This document shows, piece by piece, positions 36,438 through 52,320 of a stretch of 64,000 nucleotides of DNA; the first letter of the stretch is position 1; every line of letters starts with the position of its first letter. Origin of the DNA: Nannobrachium achirus (Eukaryota; Chordata; Actinopteri; Myctophiformes; Myctophidae); the NCBI GenBank assembly GCA_963921795.1, contig OY997658.1, positions 33,132,347 to 33,196,346 of the forward strand. The letters run 5' to 3'. The position numbers were made by a program, and so were the translations under genes. The notes under the pieces were generated by a model. The model had not been told where the DNA came from, made no database searches, and was given only the letters and a program-made list of their open reading frames with translations.

Positions 36438-36930
36438 CAGGGGCGTCACAAGGGGTAGGAAAGTGGGACTGAGTTACCAGGGCCCAAGATGGAGGGGCCC
36501 TAGTAACTTTAGCTATTGAAAAATAGCAGATATACAAGCTCACAGCGCGGCACCGAGTGCCGCGCTGCGAGCTTGTAGATCTGCTATTTTTGAAAAGTCG
36601 TGAAAATGTGCGCAAATCTTTGAATAGATGTATTTTTTTAAGTGAACATTTGTAACTCAAATTTTGCTTCTGGGGGGTCCCTGGAACTAAATATTTTGAG
36701 ATGGGGGGCCCTTCACATGAAAAGGTTTGAGCATCACTGACATGGAAACATAGGTTTCTTGGCACACATTTTCACGATTTTTCAAAAATAGCAGATCTAC
36801 AAGCTCGCAGCGCGGCACTCGGTGCCGCGCTGTGAGCTTTTATATCTGCTATTTTTCAATAGTTAACATTCATGGGGGGCCCGCAGTGAATCCTTGTACC
36901 CAGGGCCCAGAGTTTGGTGTGACGCCCCTG
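36438..36930. mobile_element. Family D element, copy D1
   Basis: Starts CAGGGGCGTCACAAGGGG and ends GTGTGACGCCCCTG. It contains two near-perfect hairpins (36518-36591 and 36784-36856), with the internal end GTTTGAGCATCACTG between them. Flanks tacgtctt and gttgtgaa do not match, so a target duplication is absent or lost. Repeat F2 begins immediately to the right. Confidence 0.82.
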
Positions 36931-37440
36931 GTTGTGAATGCCCTCTGGGCAGGCATGTGCACACATAGACATAAAAGGGGGCTTGAACCCCTGCCCTTTT
37001 ACCCGCCTGTAAAAAGTGCCCTCTCCAGACCATGAATGTAGTTTTTACTATGGTGAAAGAAATGCAAATGTCCCCTTTCCATGCCACACCTGAAGGCGGC
37101 ATTCAAGAGAATTTCCTTGTCCAAATCTCCTGAACTGGAATGCAGCATCTTATGTTGAAATAATTGCAACCATGGCAAACTGTCAACTGCCCGTATGTCT
37201 TGATAATTGGTAAAACAAACTTTTGGCCTATTTGTGGAGATAAGCGACCAACGGTCGCTTATCTCCCGATTAGGGAGTCTTACTGGTTATGCTTAGTTCA
37301 GTGTGGTATCACGCACCAAAAATAGCCCACCTCCAAGCTCACAACGTGTCGCGCTGTGGCGCGTTGTGAGTTTGGAGGTTGGCTATTTTCCACTCTTTTA
37401 GAAATTTCAGCCCCTGCCCCTCTCACATTCTCTGCACGTC
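36931..37440 (-). mobile_element. Family F hairpin repeat, copy F2, interrupted by H3
   Basis: Reverse-complement relative of F1: CATGTGCACACATAGACAT, GCTTGAACCCCTGCCCTTTT, hairpin 37317-37389 (arms AAAATAGCCCACCTCCAAGC), then TTTCAGCCCCTGCCCCTC. The Helentron-like fragment H3 sits at 37163-37286. Confidence 0.7.
37163..37286 (+). mobile_element. Family H Helentron-like fragment, copy H3
   Basis: Begins ATTGCAACCATGG, contains GATAAGCGACCAACGGTCGC, then the stem-loop CTCCC-GATTA-GGGAG and the end TCTTACTGG. Comparison with F1 shows it lies inside F2 between GAAATAATTGC and TTATGCTTAG. Confidence 0.6.
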
Positions 37441-41340
<3,900 letters not shown>

Positions 41341-41344
41341 AAAC

Positions 41345-42560
41345 CACTGAAGCCCTATAAGTTATCGCGAGACATTGTGAGCTTGTGGATCTGCTATTTT
41401 TGCTAGTTTTGAAAACATTTGAAACTAGAAGCAGTGCTCTTCCGAGCACAGGTCTCCACCAGGCCGTGCATCCTGGTGGTGCTACTGTATAATATGCCAA
41501 TGTAAAAAGGGTGGCATATGTTCTTCACCTTAGATCTTTCATGGCAATCGGACGCTGCATGCATGATTTGAAGCATTGTGTTCCAAAAATGTGTTTTGCT
41601 AAAGTCTACCTGCTGGTGGCGCTATAACAGGCCAATGTGAAAAAGGTAGCATTTGGGAATATGTGTGACAAATTTCACGGTAATCGTAAGCTGCGTTGAT
41701 GATTTGAGGCATTTTGTTCAAAAACGGAGCAATCCTGCAAACTTTGGAAGCCAATATTAGCCAATCAGGATGGAATATGAAATATCAGACGGATCGGACT
41801 TGATCACATGACTATAAAGATACTGTGTACCGATTTGCCTGATTTTTGGATAAAATCTCAAGGAGTATATTCAAAAATGTGTTTTACATAAGTCGGCCCA
41901 AAGGTGGCGCTATAAAAGGCTGATATGAGAAATGCAGGTCAAAGGTTTATCCTTAGCCTCTAGGGAGTGCGCTTACAAAGTTTGAAACTGATCGGTGGAG
42001 TTGTAGGTAAAACCACAAATCGGCCTGTTATAGCGCCACCATGAGGCTGATTTAAAAAATGTGAAGTGGCATTTCTTCCTCGACCTAGTGGGAATGTGTG
42101 TGCGCAATTTCATGATAATTGCACTTTGCGTTTGGGATTTGAGGCATTTTGTTCAAAACGGCTCAATCCTACAAATTTTGGAAGCCAATCTTAGCCAATC
42201 AGGATGGAATATGCAAAATTGGACAGATCCGTGTCGATCACATGACTGTCGAGATACTTCCTACCGATTTGTAGGATTTTTGGACAAAACCTGTAAGAGT
42301 AGTGCACAGAAATGTGTTTTGCGAACATCGGCCACTAGGTGGCGCTAGAAAAGGCCCATTTGAAAAATTTAGGGCAGAGGTTCTAGATTGGCATCCAGGG
42401 AATGTGTGTGCTCACTTTGGCATTGACCGGGCAAACGGCGACTGAGATTTGGTGCACACAAACTGCGAGGACGCACGCACGCACGCACGCACGGACGGAC
42501 GCACGCACGCACGGACGGACGAAGGGGAAAACATACTCTCCCCCATGCCTTCGGCTGGTG
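41345..42560. repeat. Unclassified interspersed repeat with 435-bp tandem units
   Basis: GGCATTTTGTTCAAAA, GGAAGCCAAT, TTAGCCAATCAGGATGGAAT and GTGGCGCTA-type motifs recur with a 435-bp period (for example 41708 and 42143). A half copy of the shared hairpin (41361-41402) precedes it, and an ACGC/GACG microsatellite (42472-42522) closes it, followed by ATGCCTTCGGCTGGTGGAGA. It resembles common fish Helitron- or MITE-like repeats, but I cannot name it. Confidence 0.72.
41609..42346 (+). promoter_or_regulatory. CTCF-like motifs within the 41.4-42.6 kb repeat
   Basis: CCACTAGGTGGCGCT at 42332-42346 fits the vertebrate CTCF core (CCASYAGRKGGC-type). Weaker variants are CCTGCTGGTGGCGCT at 41609-41623 and CCCAAAGGTGGCGCT at 41897-41911. 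An opposite-strand variant AGCGCCACCATGAGG lies near 42033. Binding is not shown. Confidence 0.4.
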
Positions 42561-43289
42561 GAGACAATAATTAGAATTTTCTCAAAATAGGGACATCAGG
42601 CCTAATGTGGTTAAATTAAAAATGATTATTTTACCGTGCGGTTCGGTTGGTTTCCTCAGCGAGTATGCTTCGTTCAACGGAGGAACATGTCCCATGTAGT
42701 CAATGCAATTCCACCTGTGGAGTGTAGGTGTCTGTGCCAGACCTGTCCCAGATTCTTTGCAGTGTTTGTGATTGGGTTTGTGAGGACTCTATATAACACT
42801 CAGAGAGGGAGTCATTTAGCCAAATATGTCGGCAGAATAATGACTGTTTTTAGTCGCATTGAGAGAAGGGTGAAATGATCATCGTGTTTTTGGATCAGGC
42901 AAAGAAATGTACTGTACTTTACTGTGTGTACTAACCCTAACCCTATACAGTATATGAAAGAACAGCATAAACAATTGACCAGATGTATAAATGCTTGCTT
43001 AGATTACACATTCAAATATGTGTGCATTGCTGTATTCAGTATATTATTATTATGTGGAAAAGAGTGCAGAAATTGTTTCTACTAGACCAGACACATCTCA
43101 ATTCATGATTTATTTAGTGATTTATTTCGTTTTTTAGTTTTGCCTATTAACATGAATGCCCAAGAACGTTTGTTTGTGTGCAGATCCATTTACTTTCAAT
43201 GGATTGTTTATTTTCTCTCCCATCACATTCACCAGTCACATTTAGAACTGCACATGTAGCGCTGAATGGCAGTTGAGGAATCTCATAAG
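42561..43289. other. Non-coding stretch, nothing recognised
   Basis: Unique-looking sequence. Two telomere-like CTAACC units near 42930 are too few to matter. Confidence 0.45.
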
Positions 43290-43691
43290 CAGTGATGTCA
43301 TTACGTGCGCATCCTGCATCAAAAACTCATTCAAGTCACCCAGGGACTCATTCATGTCATGGTCCTGGGGTCCCGGGGATGCGCCTCCATTGGAGTCCAT
43401 GTTAAAATAATTTACCGCGTTGCGGTAAAAGAAAAAAGAAATGTCCACAGACACCACCATTGTTCATGGGTGAAAGCATCCTACTTTACCCTACGTTAAC
43501 ACAAATAAAATCCACGTAGAAAGTCTTAAACAGGCGATAGAAACGTCAATGTTTTGATTCCACAGAGGTCCGACGCCATTTTGCGCACGTAAACTTTATA
43601 TTGAGGACTCATAAAACTTTTCTGGGACCCATTTGAATGACCACCTGTGGGTCCCGGGACCCATTACATTGAAAACCTAGTAACATCACTG
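43290..43691. mobile_element. Family R hAT-like element
   Basis: Ends CAGTGATGTCATTACG and TAGTAACATCACTG are inverted. Flanks share cataag on both sides (43284-43289 and 43692-43697), so an 8-bp duplication is only partly visible. Internal hairpin TTTACCGC-GTT-GCGGTAAA near 43411-43430. On the minus strand it holds a short open frame without recognised motifs. Confidence 0.65.
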
Positions 43692-43699
43692 CATAAGTT

Positions 43700-44965
43700 C
43701 CATCTATTTCTGTGTGCATCACTCAATCCCAACTAACGCCCTGACGATAGGCAGAGGGACAAGTGGGCACGAAGCCCAATGATGTAAGCAGAACCACACC
43801 ATTTGGCAGGCGAATCTAATAGCAGTGTGTGGTCCACAAGTGCTGGCATGGCTATTTTAGAACCCCAATCCAGGGGAAATGTATATTTACAGTGCACCTG
43901 CAACACAAACTTGGTTCCGAAGACAGACAGTGTAAGTAGAGGAGCATTTTACTTTTTCCCTTGACAGACAAAAAGGATTACTTCTGCTGAGCACAGCTAT
44001 TATTTCTGTGGCCTGCTGTCAATGCTAATACGAGCAGAATTATTAATAAATGGTGTCTATCTCACGCGGGATGATTGCATTTTCTATTTTTAATGGATTG
44101 AATGGAGGGTAAGAACAATTATCACGTCCGCTCCTTCAGCTGTCCAATTCCTAACGCGTAAGAGAGATGCCTTGTAAAAGATTAAAAAGGAAAATGGCTG
44201 ATGAATAACTTTCTAATTTCCAAGTATACCATGGTGGCTACTGGCTATATCCTTTCACATAAGCGATGAAGTATGTATGGAACAGACAAGGGAATGTTCC
44301 ACTGCTTCCTCTCACATAATGCAAGTGTGAACTCCAGACTGTGGCGAAAACAATACTTAGCATTTCTGCTACTGCTGGTTAATCTCTGGGCAGCTTTGAG
44401 TTTCCAATTAAAGAGCATCAGTTTGCCAGTCAGTAGGAGGGTTGAGTGACAGGCACAGGGCAACACATCCCTTATGTAAACCCCTTCCACTACCGCCGCC
44501 ACCAAATTAGAGTGGCTGTTGCTACACGCTGCCTGCTCCTGCTCCTGCGCCTACACAAATGAGAAAGTAAGCACTCCGGTTCAGAAGTTCACATTTTGGA
44601 TGCTTGCCGGAACTACTTAAGGCCCGTGACGTTTTCTTTTTTCTTTTTTCTGAAGGAACAGGTGGTCAGAGTGACATAATTCTGGCCCACTGCTAAGATC
44701 CTTAGAAATTAGGGCCCCCTCGTTTCTGCCAGAGAAGTCATTACCCTGTCAATATCTATGAACGCTTGTTGATCCGAGCTGTTACTAATGTAAGCTGATA
44801 AAAAAGGGAATGACGGTATCAAGGTAGTGACATCATGTCCTATATATTTCCTTACAGTTGATAATATTACAGTTCCTTACGTTTGTACAGAACACACATG
44901 AGTATGTGCATGAGCATACATGCACATGGTACACGCAGAAATGTATGCACATACACAAGACACGC
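43700..44965. other. Non-coding stretch, possibly conserved in part
   Basis: About 43970-44220 is unique-looking and rich in TAAT cores (GAATTATTAATAAATGG, GATGATTGCATTTTC), so it could be a conserved element (inference). No gene recognised. Confidence 0.3.
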
Positions 44966-44992
44966 GCACACACACACACACCCTCACACACC

Positions 44993-45076
<84 letters not shown>

Positions 45077-45110
45077 CCCATGCACGCACGCACGCACGCA
45101 CACACATACA
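44966..45110. repeat. (CA)n microsatellite with ACGC ends
   Basis: CA tract interrupted near its left end (CCTCACACACCCAAACA) and ending in ACGC units. Confidence 0.96.
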
Positions 45111-45674
45111 GTATCTCTGACATGTCTTAAGGCTTGGCTGAGAAAGCTATTTATTCTCACACACTGTTAACTACTGGCACATATGCTTTAGACTGGAATG
45201 CTGTTCAGAATGCAGAAAATATATTTAGTTCTCGCCAACAGACAGCATAAGGCACCAGTGGGTCTAGCCCCTGTGCGAGAACAGTTATTTCTGTCGCAGT
45301 ATGGACTTTCAATTACCATAATCTGTTGCTTGGCTCCTTCAAGAAACATGTGGGCCAATTAAATCTGTGGATACATCGAAAGTGACACCTGTAGCCCTGC
45401 AACGTCATTACCCAGCCATTTTATTGTATTTATTATTTCTCTATTTTGCTGTCAATCTGATTTCTCTATTTTTTTATCCAAGGATAATTCAAAGAGGCTT
45501 ATGACTCCCACAGCAAAATCCAGAGTGTTAATTTACCTATAAAGTGGTACAGGTTCGTTTCCACATTTTGTACACACAATTGTCACTCTTAGAGTGTATT
45601 GACTCATTCTGGACTGGTGGTCTGTCTCTTCCATAGCTGTGTTCTTTATGATAGGCCTACACACACAATACTTT
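45111..45674. other. Non-coding stretch with a W-like fragment
   Basis: About 45511-45600 (CAGCAAAATCCAGAGTGTTA, CACTCTTAGAGTGTATTGAC) resembles family W. Nothing else recognised. Confidence 0.4.
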
Positions 45675-46275
45675 AACCCATTTAGGCCTAGAATTATTGA
45701 ATGCTTTAACCAGTGAAAAATAGCAGATATACAAGCTCACAGCGCGGCACCGAGTGCCGCGCTGCGAGCTTGTAGATCTGCTATTTTTGAAAAAGTCGTG
45801 AAAATGTGTGCAAATCTTTGAATATACAGTATGTATTTTCAAAGCGAACGTTTGTAACTCAAATTTAGCTTCTAGTGGGTCCCTGGAACTAAATATTTTG
45901 AGATGGGGGTCCGTGGCCAAATACATATCATTTTGGGGGTCCTTCACATGAAAAGGTTTGAGAACCACTGACATAGTAGTCTCTCAAGAACAGACTAACT
46001 GAGCTCCATTCAAGTGAAAAGGACCTTTTCTTTGACGATGGCTAGCCAGATTGCTGACAGAAACATAGGTTTTTCAAAAAACCTTAGAAGGATTCAAAAC
46101 GCACTTATAGAACCGGGTCAAAATTCTAATTTTCACGATTTTTCAAAAATAGCAGATCTACAAGCTCGCAGCGCGGCACCGAGTGCCGCGCTGTGAGCTT
46201 GTATATCTGCTATTTTTCAATAGTTAAAGCATAAAATATTGATACACAATAATGTGTAAGCGTTCTAAATGGATT
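45675..46275. mobile_element. Composite two-hairpin element, copy D5
   Basis: Bounded by AACCCATTTAG and CTAAATGGATT (10 of 11 inverted). It carries the D-family interior with hairpins at 45716-45788 and 46145-46217 and the internal hAT end GTTTGAGAACCACTG, but lacks the CAGGGGCGTCAC ends. It differs from D1-D3 in its outer terminus, so it may represent the module before capture into D. Confidence 0.65.
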
Positions 46276-46364
46276 GTTTAGGAAGGAAACAAAACAATAG
46301 ACTCCACTCACTGCAGTGAGACTGTAAGCGTTTATATTCATTTGAATCCAATCGCAGTGGTTTG

Positions 46365-47143
46365 TAGTGGTGTAAAGTAACTAAGTACGTTTCCTTAAGT
46401 ACTGTACTTAAGTACAGTTTTGAGGTATTTGTAATTTACTTGAGTTTAATTTCCAATGTCCAATACTTTTACTTCTACTTCACTACATCTCAGATCCAAA
46501 TATTGTACTTTTACTCTGCTACAATCATTTGAAAACTTTAGTTACAAGTTACTTTGCAGATATACATTACAATATTATAAAATGGGGGCGGCATAGCTCA
46601 GGGCGGCATAGCTCAGGGGTAGATAAACCGTTATTAGAGCACGAAGGGTTCCCGAAGGGTTCCCAGTTCGAATCCGGGCTCCCCCTGAGTTAATGTCGAA
46701 GAGTCCTTGGGCAAGACTCTGAACCCCTAATTGCTCCCGGTGAGCAGGTTGGTGCCTTGCATGGTTTCCTCCGCCACCGGTGTATGAATGGGTGAATGTA
46801 ATGCACAATCTATGTAAAGTGCTTTGGATAAAAGCGCTATATAAATGCACCATTTACCATTTATAAAACATAATTAAACCTCTTTAGCCATATTTTATAC
46901 TGTGGCTATTTGAAAATAGACGATTTACAAGCTCACATCGCGTCGCGACTCGCGATGCGACTTGTTGTGAGCTTGTAGATCTGCTCTTTTCAAACATTTT
47001 GTACTTTTACTTTTGGTACTTTAAGTACATTTTGATGCCAATATTTTCATACTTTTACTCAAGTACATTTTGAGTCCCGGACTTTTACTTGTAACAGAGT
47101 ATTTCTACTTAAGTAAAATATGTGAGTACTTTTTCCACCACTG
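46365..47143 (+). mobile_element. Family J hAT-like element, copy J2
   Basis: Starts TAGTGGTGTAAAGTAACTAA and ends GTACTTTTTCCACCACTG. The interior has TACTTTTACTTCTACTTCAC and a hairpin at 46909-46994. It is flanked not by 8 bp but by a 26-bp direct repeat (46339-46364 and 47144-47169, one mismatch). It contains the SINE at 46583-46860. Confidence 0.8.
46583..46860 (+). mobile_element. tRNA-derived SINE with L2-like 3' tail
   Basis: The head has an A box within GGCATAGCTCAGGGGTAGA and a B box GTTCGAATCC (about 46666). The body holds TTGGGCAAGACTCTGAACCC and TGCATGGTTTCCTCC. The tail reads AAAGTGCTTTGGATAAAAGC, GCTATATAAATGC. The flanks share ttataaaa (46575-46582 and 46861-46868), taken as the target duplication. 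Fifteen bases of the head (GGCGGCATAGCTCAG) are duplicated, and so is GAAGGGTTCCC. It resembles the abundant V-SINE/AFC-type fish SINEs. Confidence 0.88.
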
Positions 47144-47334
47144 CATTTGAATCCAATCACAGTGGTTTGACCATTAGTTTTGTATAATTTCTTTTTATGT
47201 TTTATTTTGTCAAGTCCATTGAAAGGCTGGCGCTTCTGGACAGTGGAAATACCCCACAGCTGCTGGTCTGACAGTGACTCCATATGTGGTCCTCCTGTTG
47301 GACCCTTCAGGAGGAGACACTCTTCACCATGGGT

Positions 47335-47438
47335 GCACAGTCAAAATCCGGAGTACTCATTTACAGTAACGCTTGGAAGTGTTAAAACCCTTTTAATGCT
47401 GTCAGAGTTAAATGCACACTCCGGATTTCACTGTGTAC
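47335..47438. mobile_element. Family W mini-MITE, copy W1
   Basis: Inverted ends CACAGTCAAAATCCGGAGT and ACTCCGGATTTCACTGTGT bound about 104 bp. Similar ends occur at 55454-55555. Confidence 0.7.
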
Positions 47439-47439
47439 G

Positions 47440-47842
47440 CACGCACCCGTTCTTCTCAGCGGTTATAGGCTACAGGCATTAGGCCCCATCCAACAGACAT
47501 AACAGATGCGTTTGGGAACAAACCATATAAATAAATGCATAGAACGGACATTCCATTCATAGCAATGCTGTCCTTCCATGTCAGACACAGAAGAGGAATT
47601 TAGGGCTGCAACTATTGATCACTTTCTCATTGATTATTCTACCATTGAATTTTTAAATATCAAATATATTAATTACATTGTTTCTATATCAAAGAATCAG
47701 TTAACCACTTAAGCGTTATGTTATAGCTATTGTCATGCATTTAATTTTAAATGTTTAGAACCTTTCACCTACAATGACATTCCCAAATTAGGGATTGATT
47801 ATTTTATAAGATTATCATTTATCAATTCTTTTTTGTGATTGA
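47440..47842. other. Non-coding stretch, nothing recognised
   Basis: AT-rich sequence without recognised features. Confidence 0.45.
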
Positions 47843-47846
47843 TTAA

Positions 47847-48437
47847 AGGGATATTTCACTTTAAAAACATTTCTTTTTGTAATTTTATCGTCTAATCGGG
47901 CTTTTGTGACCACCCTGGACAGATTTTAAGTTATTAGATTATTAATTTTCATTTGATCAGACACGCCCCCTTCCTATACAAACCTATTTTAACTTCAAAC
48001 TTCAACATTTTTAACCATGATAGATTCACCCATTATTTTTTCTGGTGACTCATACTACCCTCCTAATACGTGAGCTGGCCGTGTCTTTTCAATAACGTTT
48101 TTCATTCATTTCTAATAATTCTTTATTGTATTTAACTTTTTTCATTTCCCCCAAATATTATTCAAAATAAAACATTATCGAAAAAACACAGCCTGCTCAC
48201 GTATTAGGACGGTAGTATGAGTCACCAGAAAAAAGAATGGGTGTTTTCAATGAATCTATCAGGGTTAAAATGGAGTTTAAAGTTACAATGGTTTGTATAG
48301 GAAGGGGGCGTGTCGGAAAAAGAAAATATTAAATATCTAAATACTGAATCAAGCAACTCAAAATCTGTCCACTGTGGTCACAAAAGCCCGATTAGACGAT
48401 AAAATGAGCAAAACATTTTTTGAAAGTGAAATATCCC
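47847..48437. mobile_element. Element M, TTAA-flanked foldback, 591 bp
   Basis: TTAA at 47843-47846 and 48438-48441 flanks AGGGATATTTCACTTT and its inverse AAAGTGAAATATCCCT. Nearly the whole element is one inverted repeat with arms of about 230-250 bp: TCGTCTAATCGGGCTTTTGT on the left and ACAAAAGCCCGATTAGACGA on the right, GGTGACTCATACTACC on the left and GGTAGTATGAGTCACC on the right. TTAA targeting fits piggyBac or Kolobok. No coding capacity. Confidence 0.88.
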
Positions 48438-48577
48438 TTAAGTGGAATCAGTGAGTGCCTCTGTGGCATTTGTTCAGTATGAAAAGAGTTGGTTACAGTA
48501 CCCATAGCAATGAGCATCATCAGCTTATCACTTATCTATTGCTTTGTATCTGTCTATCTACTGTATATCCAGTAGTG

Positions 48578-49666
48578 CAGGGGTCTTCAACGTTTTCAGG
48601 CCAAGGACCCCTTAGTTGAGAGAAAGATGAAGCAGGGACCCCACAACCTCATCATAGATTCCATATAGTTTCATTGTTTGACAACACAATCATCAGTGTA
48701 TTTTGGATTCATGTCAATGTGTGTTTTCAGATATTTAACCACTTGAACCGTCAATACTTAACTCTTTGCGTGCCAGCGCCCTCTAGGGGCCAAAGAATGC
48801 CAGCGCATCTCTCATAGGCGAGCGCTTTAGCTTCCAGGACTTCAGCTTCCAGGACCTGACGTGCTCACGTTGATGCACGGCATGGAAATGTCCCGGATGA
48901 AGATGCTAACAGAATGGCTATTCCCATTTTGTCATCTAAAAGATCATTTTTGGGCGATTTCGCCGTAAATAAACCTCGCGCCGCTTTCCTAAAACACAAA
49001 AAAGAGATATAAGCCTTTAAAGATGCGGTCTTTCATTGGATTAGGCGGAGATTGGCGATTGCGTTCGCAAATTACGGCTGGCCGGGACGTTGTTAGCTTT
49101 CGGCTAGTAGCTACAAAAATCAAGCCAGGCTTCAGAAGGCCTCTTATCATTTTATTCATTTAATTAAATAAAGCCGAACTACTTCGGGATCGGCACACTC
49201 GTGTACTCATCGGAAGCGGCGCCGAACATCGGGTGAACATTGGGGAGCTCAAAAATGTATTTTAAACCATTTTTAATGGAATATATCGTCGGACAGAGTA
49301 GAACGGCTAGCTGGCTAGCGGCTAGCGAGCCAGGACCACCCACGACTCTACAAGCAGTTCGGGGTAAGTGAATTAATAAAAAAAAGATTGTATTGGATTG
49401 AAATAAAGCCGAACTAGTTCGGGATCGGCACCAGATGAGTTAATAAACTTGACCTTTCACTCTGTACTTAGTCTGCTCTTTTTCCCCTCTACACCAAACC
49501 TCTTTGCCGAAAATAGCCGATCTACATGCTCGTGCTTATGGATCTGCTATTTGTGGCTAAAGTTCTCAGAAAAAAAATTGTTTCTGTCACACAAAGATTT
49601 GGAGGACCCCCTGTAATAACTCTGAGGACCCCCTAGGTGTCCCGGACCCCCTGTTAAAGATCCATG
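48578..49666. mobile_element. Family C hAT-like element, copy C2, split by a nested TTAA element
   Basis: Starts CAGGGGTCTTCAACGTTTTC and ends in CCCCTGTTAAAGATCCATG, with 8-bp flanks cagtagtg (48570-48577) and aagtagtg (49667-49674). A shortened hairpin lies at 49507-49555. Compared with C1 it carries 678 extra bp at 48762-49439. Confidence 0.9.
48762..49439. mobile_element. TTAA-flanked (piggyBac-like) element nested in C2
   Basis: TTAA lies at 48758-48761 and 49440-49443. Ends are CTCTTTGCGTGCCAGCG and, inverted, CTCATCTGGTGCCGATC. The motif GCCGAACTA-C/G-TTCGGGATCGGCAC occurs near 49171 and 49408 as a subterminal repeat. The right terminus (inverted CATCTGGTGCCGATCCCGA) matches the left terminus of the insert in B1 (CATCTGGTGCCAACCCCGA), so the two are relatives. 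No transposase. Confidence 0.78.
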
Positions 49667-49674
49667 AAGTAGTG

Positions 49675-51020
<1,346 letters not shown>

Positions 51021-51938
51021 TCGGTTGTCTGGCCCTGTTACAGATTTTGTCCAAAAATCATGCAGATCGGTACACAGTATCTCTGTAGCCATTAAACGAA
51101 ACGGGTATTTCTTACATTGATGCTCCTACATATTATCATGAAAGCACCAGTTAAAGTTACTTTCCATCCCTCATATACTGTGTGCACAGTGCACATCCCA
51201 TAACCCACCCACTGCACATCATTTCGGAGCTCATATCTTTGAACGGGTAAGGGCTATTTTCTCTAATGTTTGAGATATGATGAAATTGATGAAAATGTTA
51301 AAATATTTTATCCCCACCCCACCCCTCCCACTTCATAATAAAACAACTGTGACCAATCAGTGCGTTGGAGCGTGTCATATATCCCAGTCAGGGAATATTG
51401 AATTGAAAGCTGGTAGTTGGCACTTCCCAAAACGTATCTATCATTTAGCCGATGGAGTAGACACAGCAGACAGCATAATTTGATAAAAGCTTTTGCATAA
51501 AGTTTTATGCACTTTTCATGGTCATTGTGACCACAGTAATGTATCTGATGGACTTTCATTCGTTTAATTAAGGGTATTGGATTACTTTAGCTGTGATGCC
51601 GTAGTTGTGTCTATTGTGTTGCATTCATACTGAAAGTCATACTTAAAATGAAATGTTCTCCAGGCACACAGCAAGGCTTGAAATACTTGATAAAATGACT
51701 AAAATAGTAATTCTCAGCACAATTGTGTTTAAATAAAACTAATTATTGTGCGTGTTTTACCTGTTATGGCCACAACATTGTCAATGTCAACATTCGGATT
51801 TGAAAATAACGGAGTTGTGTGAAAGGTGCATGTGTTGATCCCTTTAATTTAAATGTGCATGTGTTGATCCCTTTAATCCAAGGCAGGTGGGAGGGTTATT
51901 GAAATGGTAAAAAAAAATGGGAAAGGTATGGGACGATA
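51021..51938. other. Non-coding stretch with a 28-bp tandem duplication
   Basis: GTGCATGTGTTGATCCCTTT occurs twice (about 51826 and 51855). Near 51040-51080, text CAAAAATCATGCAGATCGGT, ACACAGTATCTCTGTA resembles family H interior. Otherwise nothing. Confidence 0.45.
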
Positions 51939-52180
51939 TCGTTGTTGTCACGTGGAAACCTTGTATGTCCAAACCGTACAATTTTTTCAAATTATCTAAA
52001 ATACAAGCACAAAAGAAAAAGATGTATCTAAAATACAAGCACACAATGCCTCGCATCGGCTATTTTCACTCGTTTTGTGCGACAGTCTTGGTGTGATGAA
52101 GCAGGGCTTTCTTTACTTTATGAAAAAACGTACACATTTGAAACTTGGAGATACAAGGTTTCTGCCCGACAGTGACAACA
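51939..52180. mobile_element. Family A MITE, copy A3
   Basis: Starts TCGTTGTTGTCACGTGGAAA after TA and ends near TGCCCGACAGTGACAAC; the right TA is lost. The hairpin is decayed (about 52030-52075). Confidence 0.7.
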
Positions 52181-52320
52181 CGACATGTACCGTAAACAGG
52201 AGGACAGTGGGAAGAAAGGGTAAAATATGGGATAACCCTGGGCTAAAGGGGAGAGGGTTGACAGGTTTGTTTATTATTACATACTGTTAGACATTCTCAA
52301 AGCAGATTATTATGTCTCAG

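Noticed and set aside
36430..36938. Target duplication for D1
   Set aside because: The 8-bp flanks tacgtctt and gttgtgaa share no meaningful similarity, so none is claimed.
42930..42950. Telomere-like CTAACC repeats
   Set aside because: Only two to three units occur, which is within chance.
43242..43460. 72-codon minus-strand frame in family R as a transposase start
   Set aside because: No zinc-finger or hAT motif is seen, and the frame runs out through the element's terminus.
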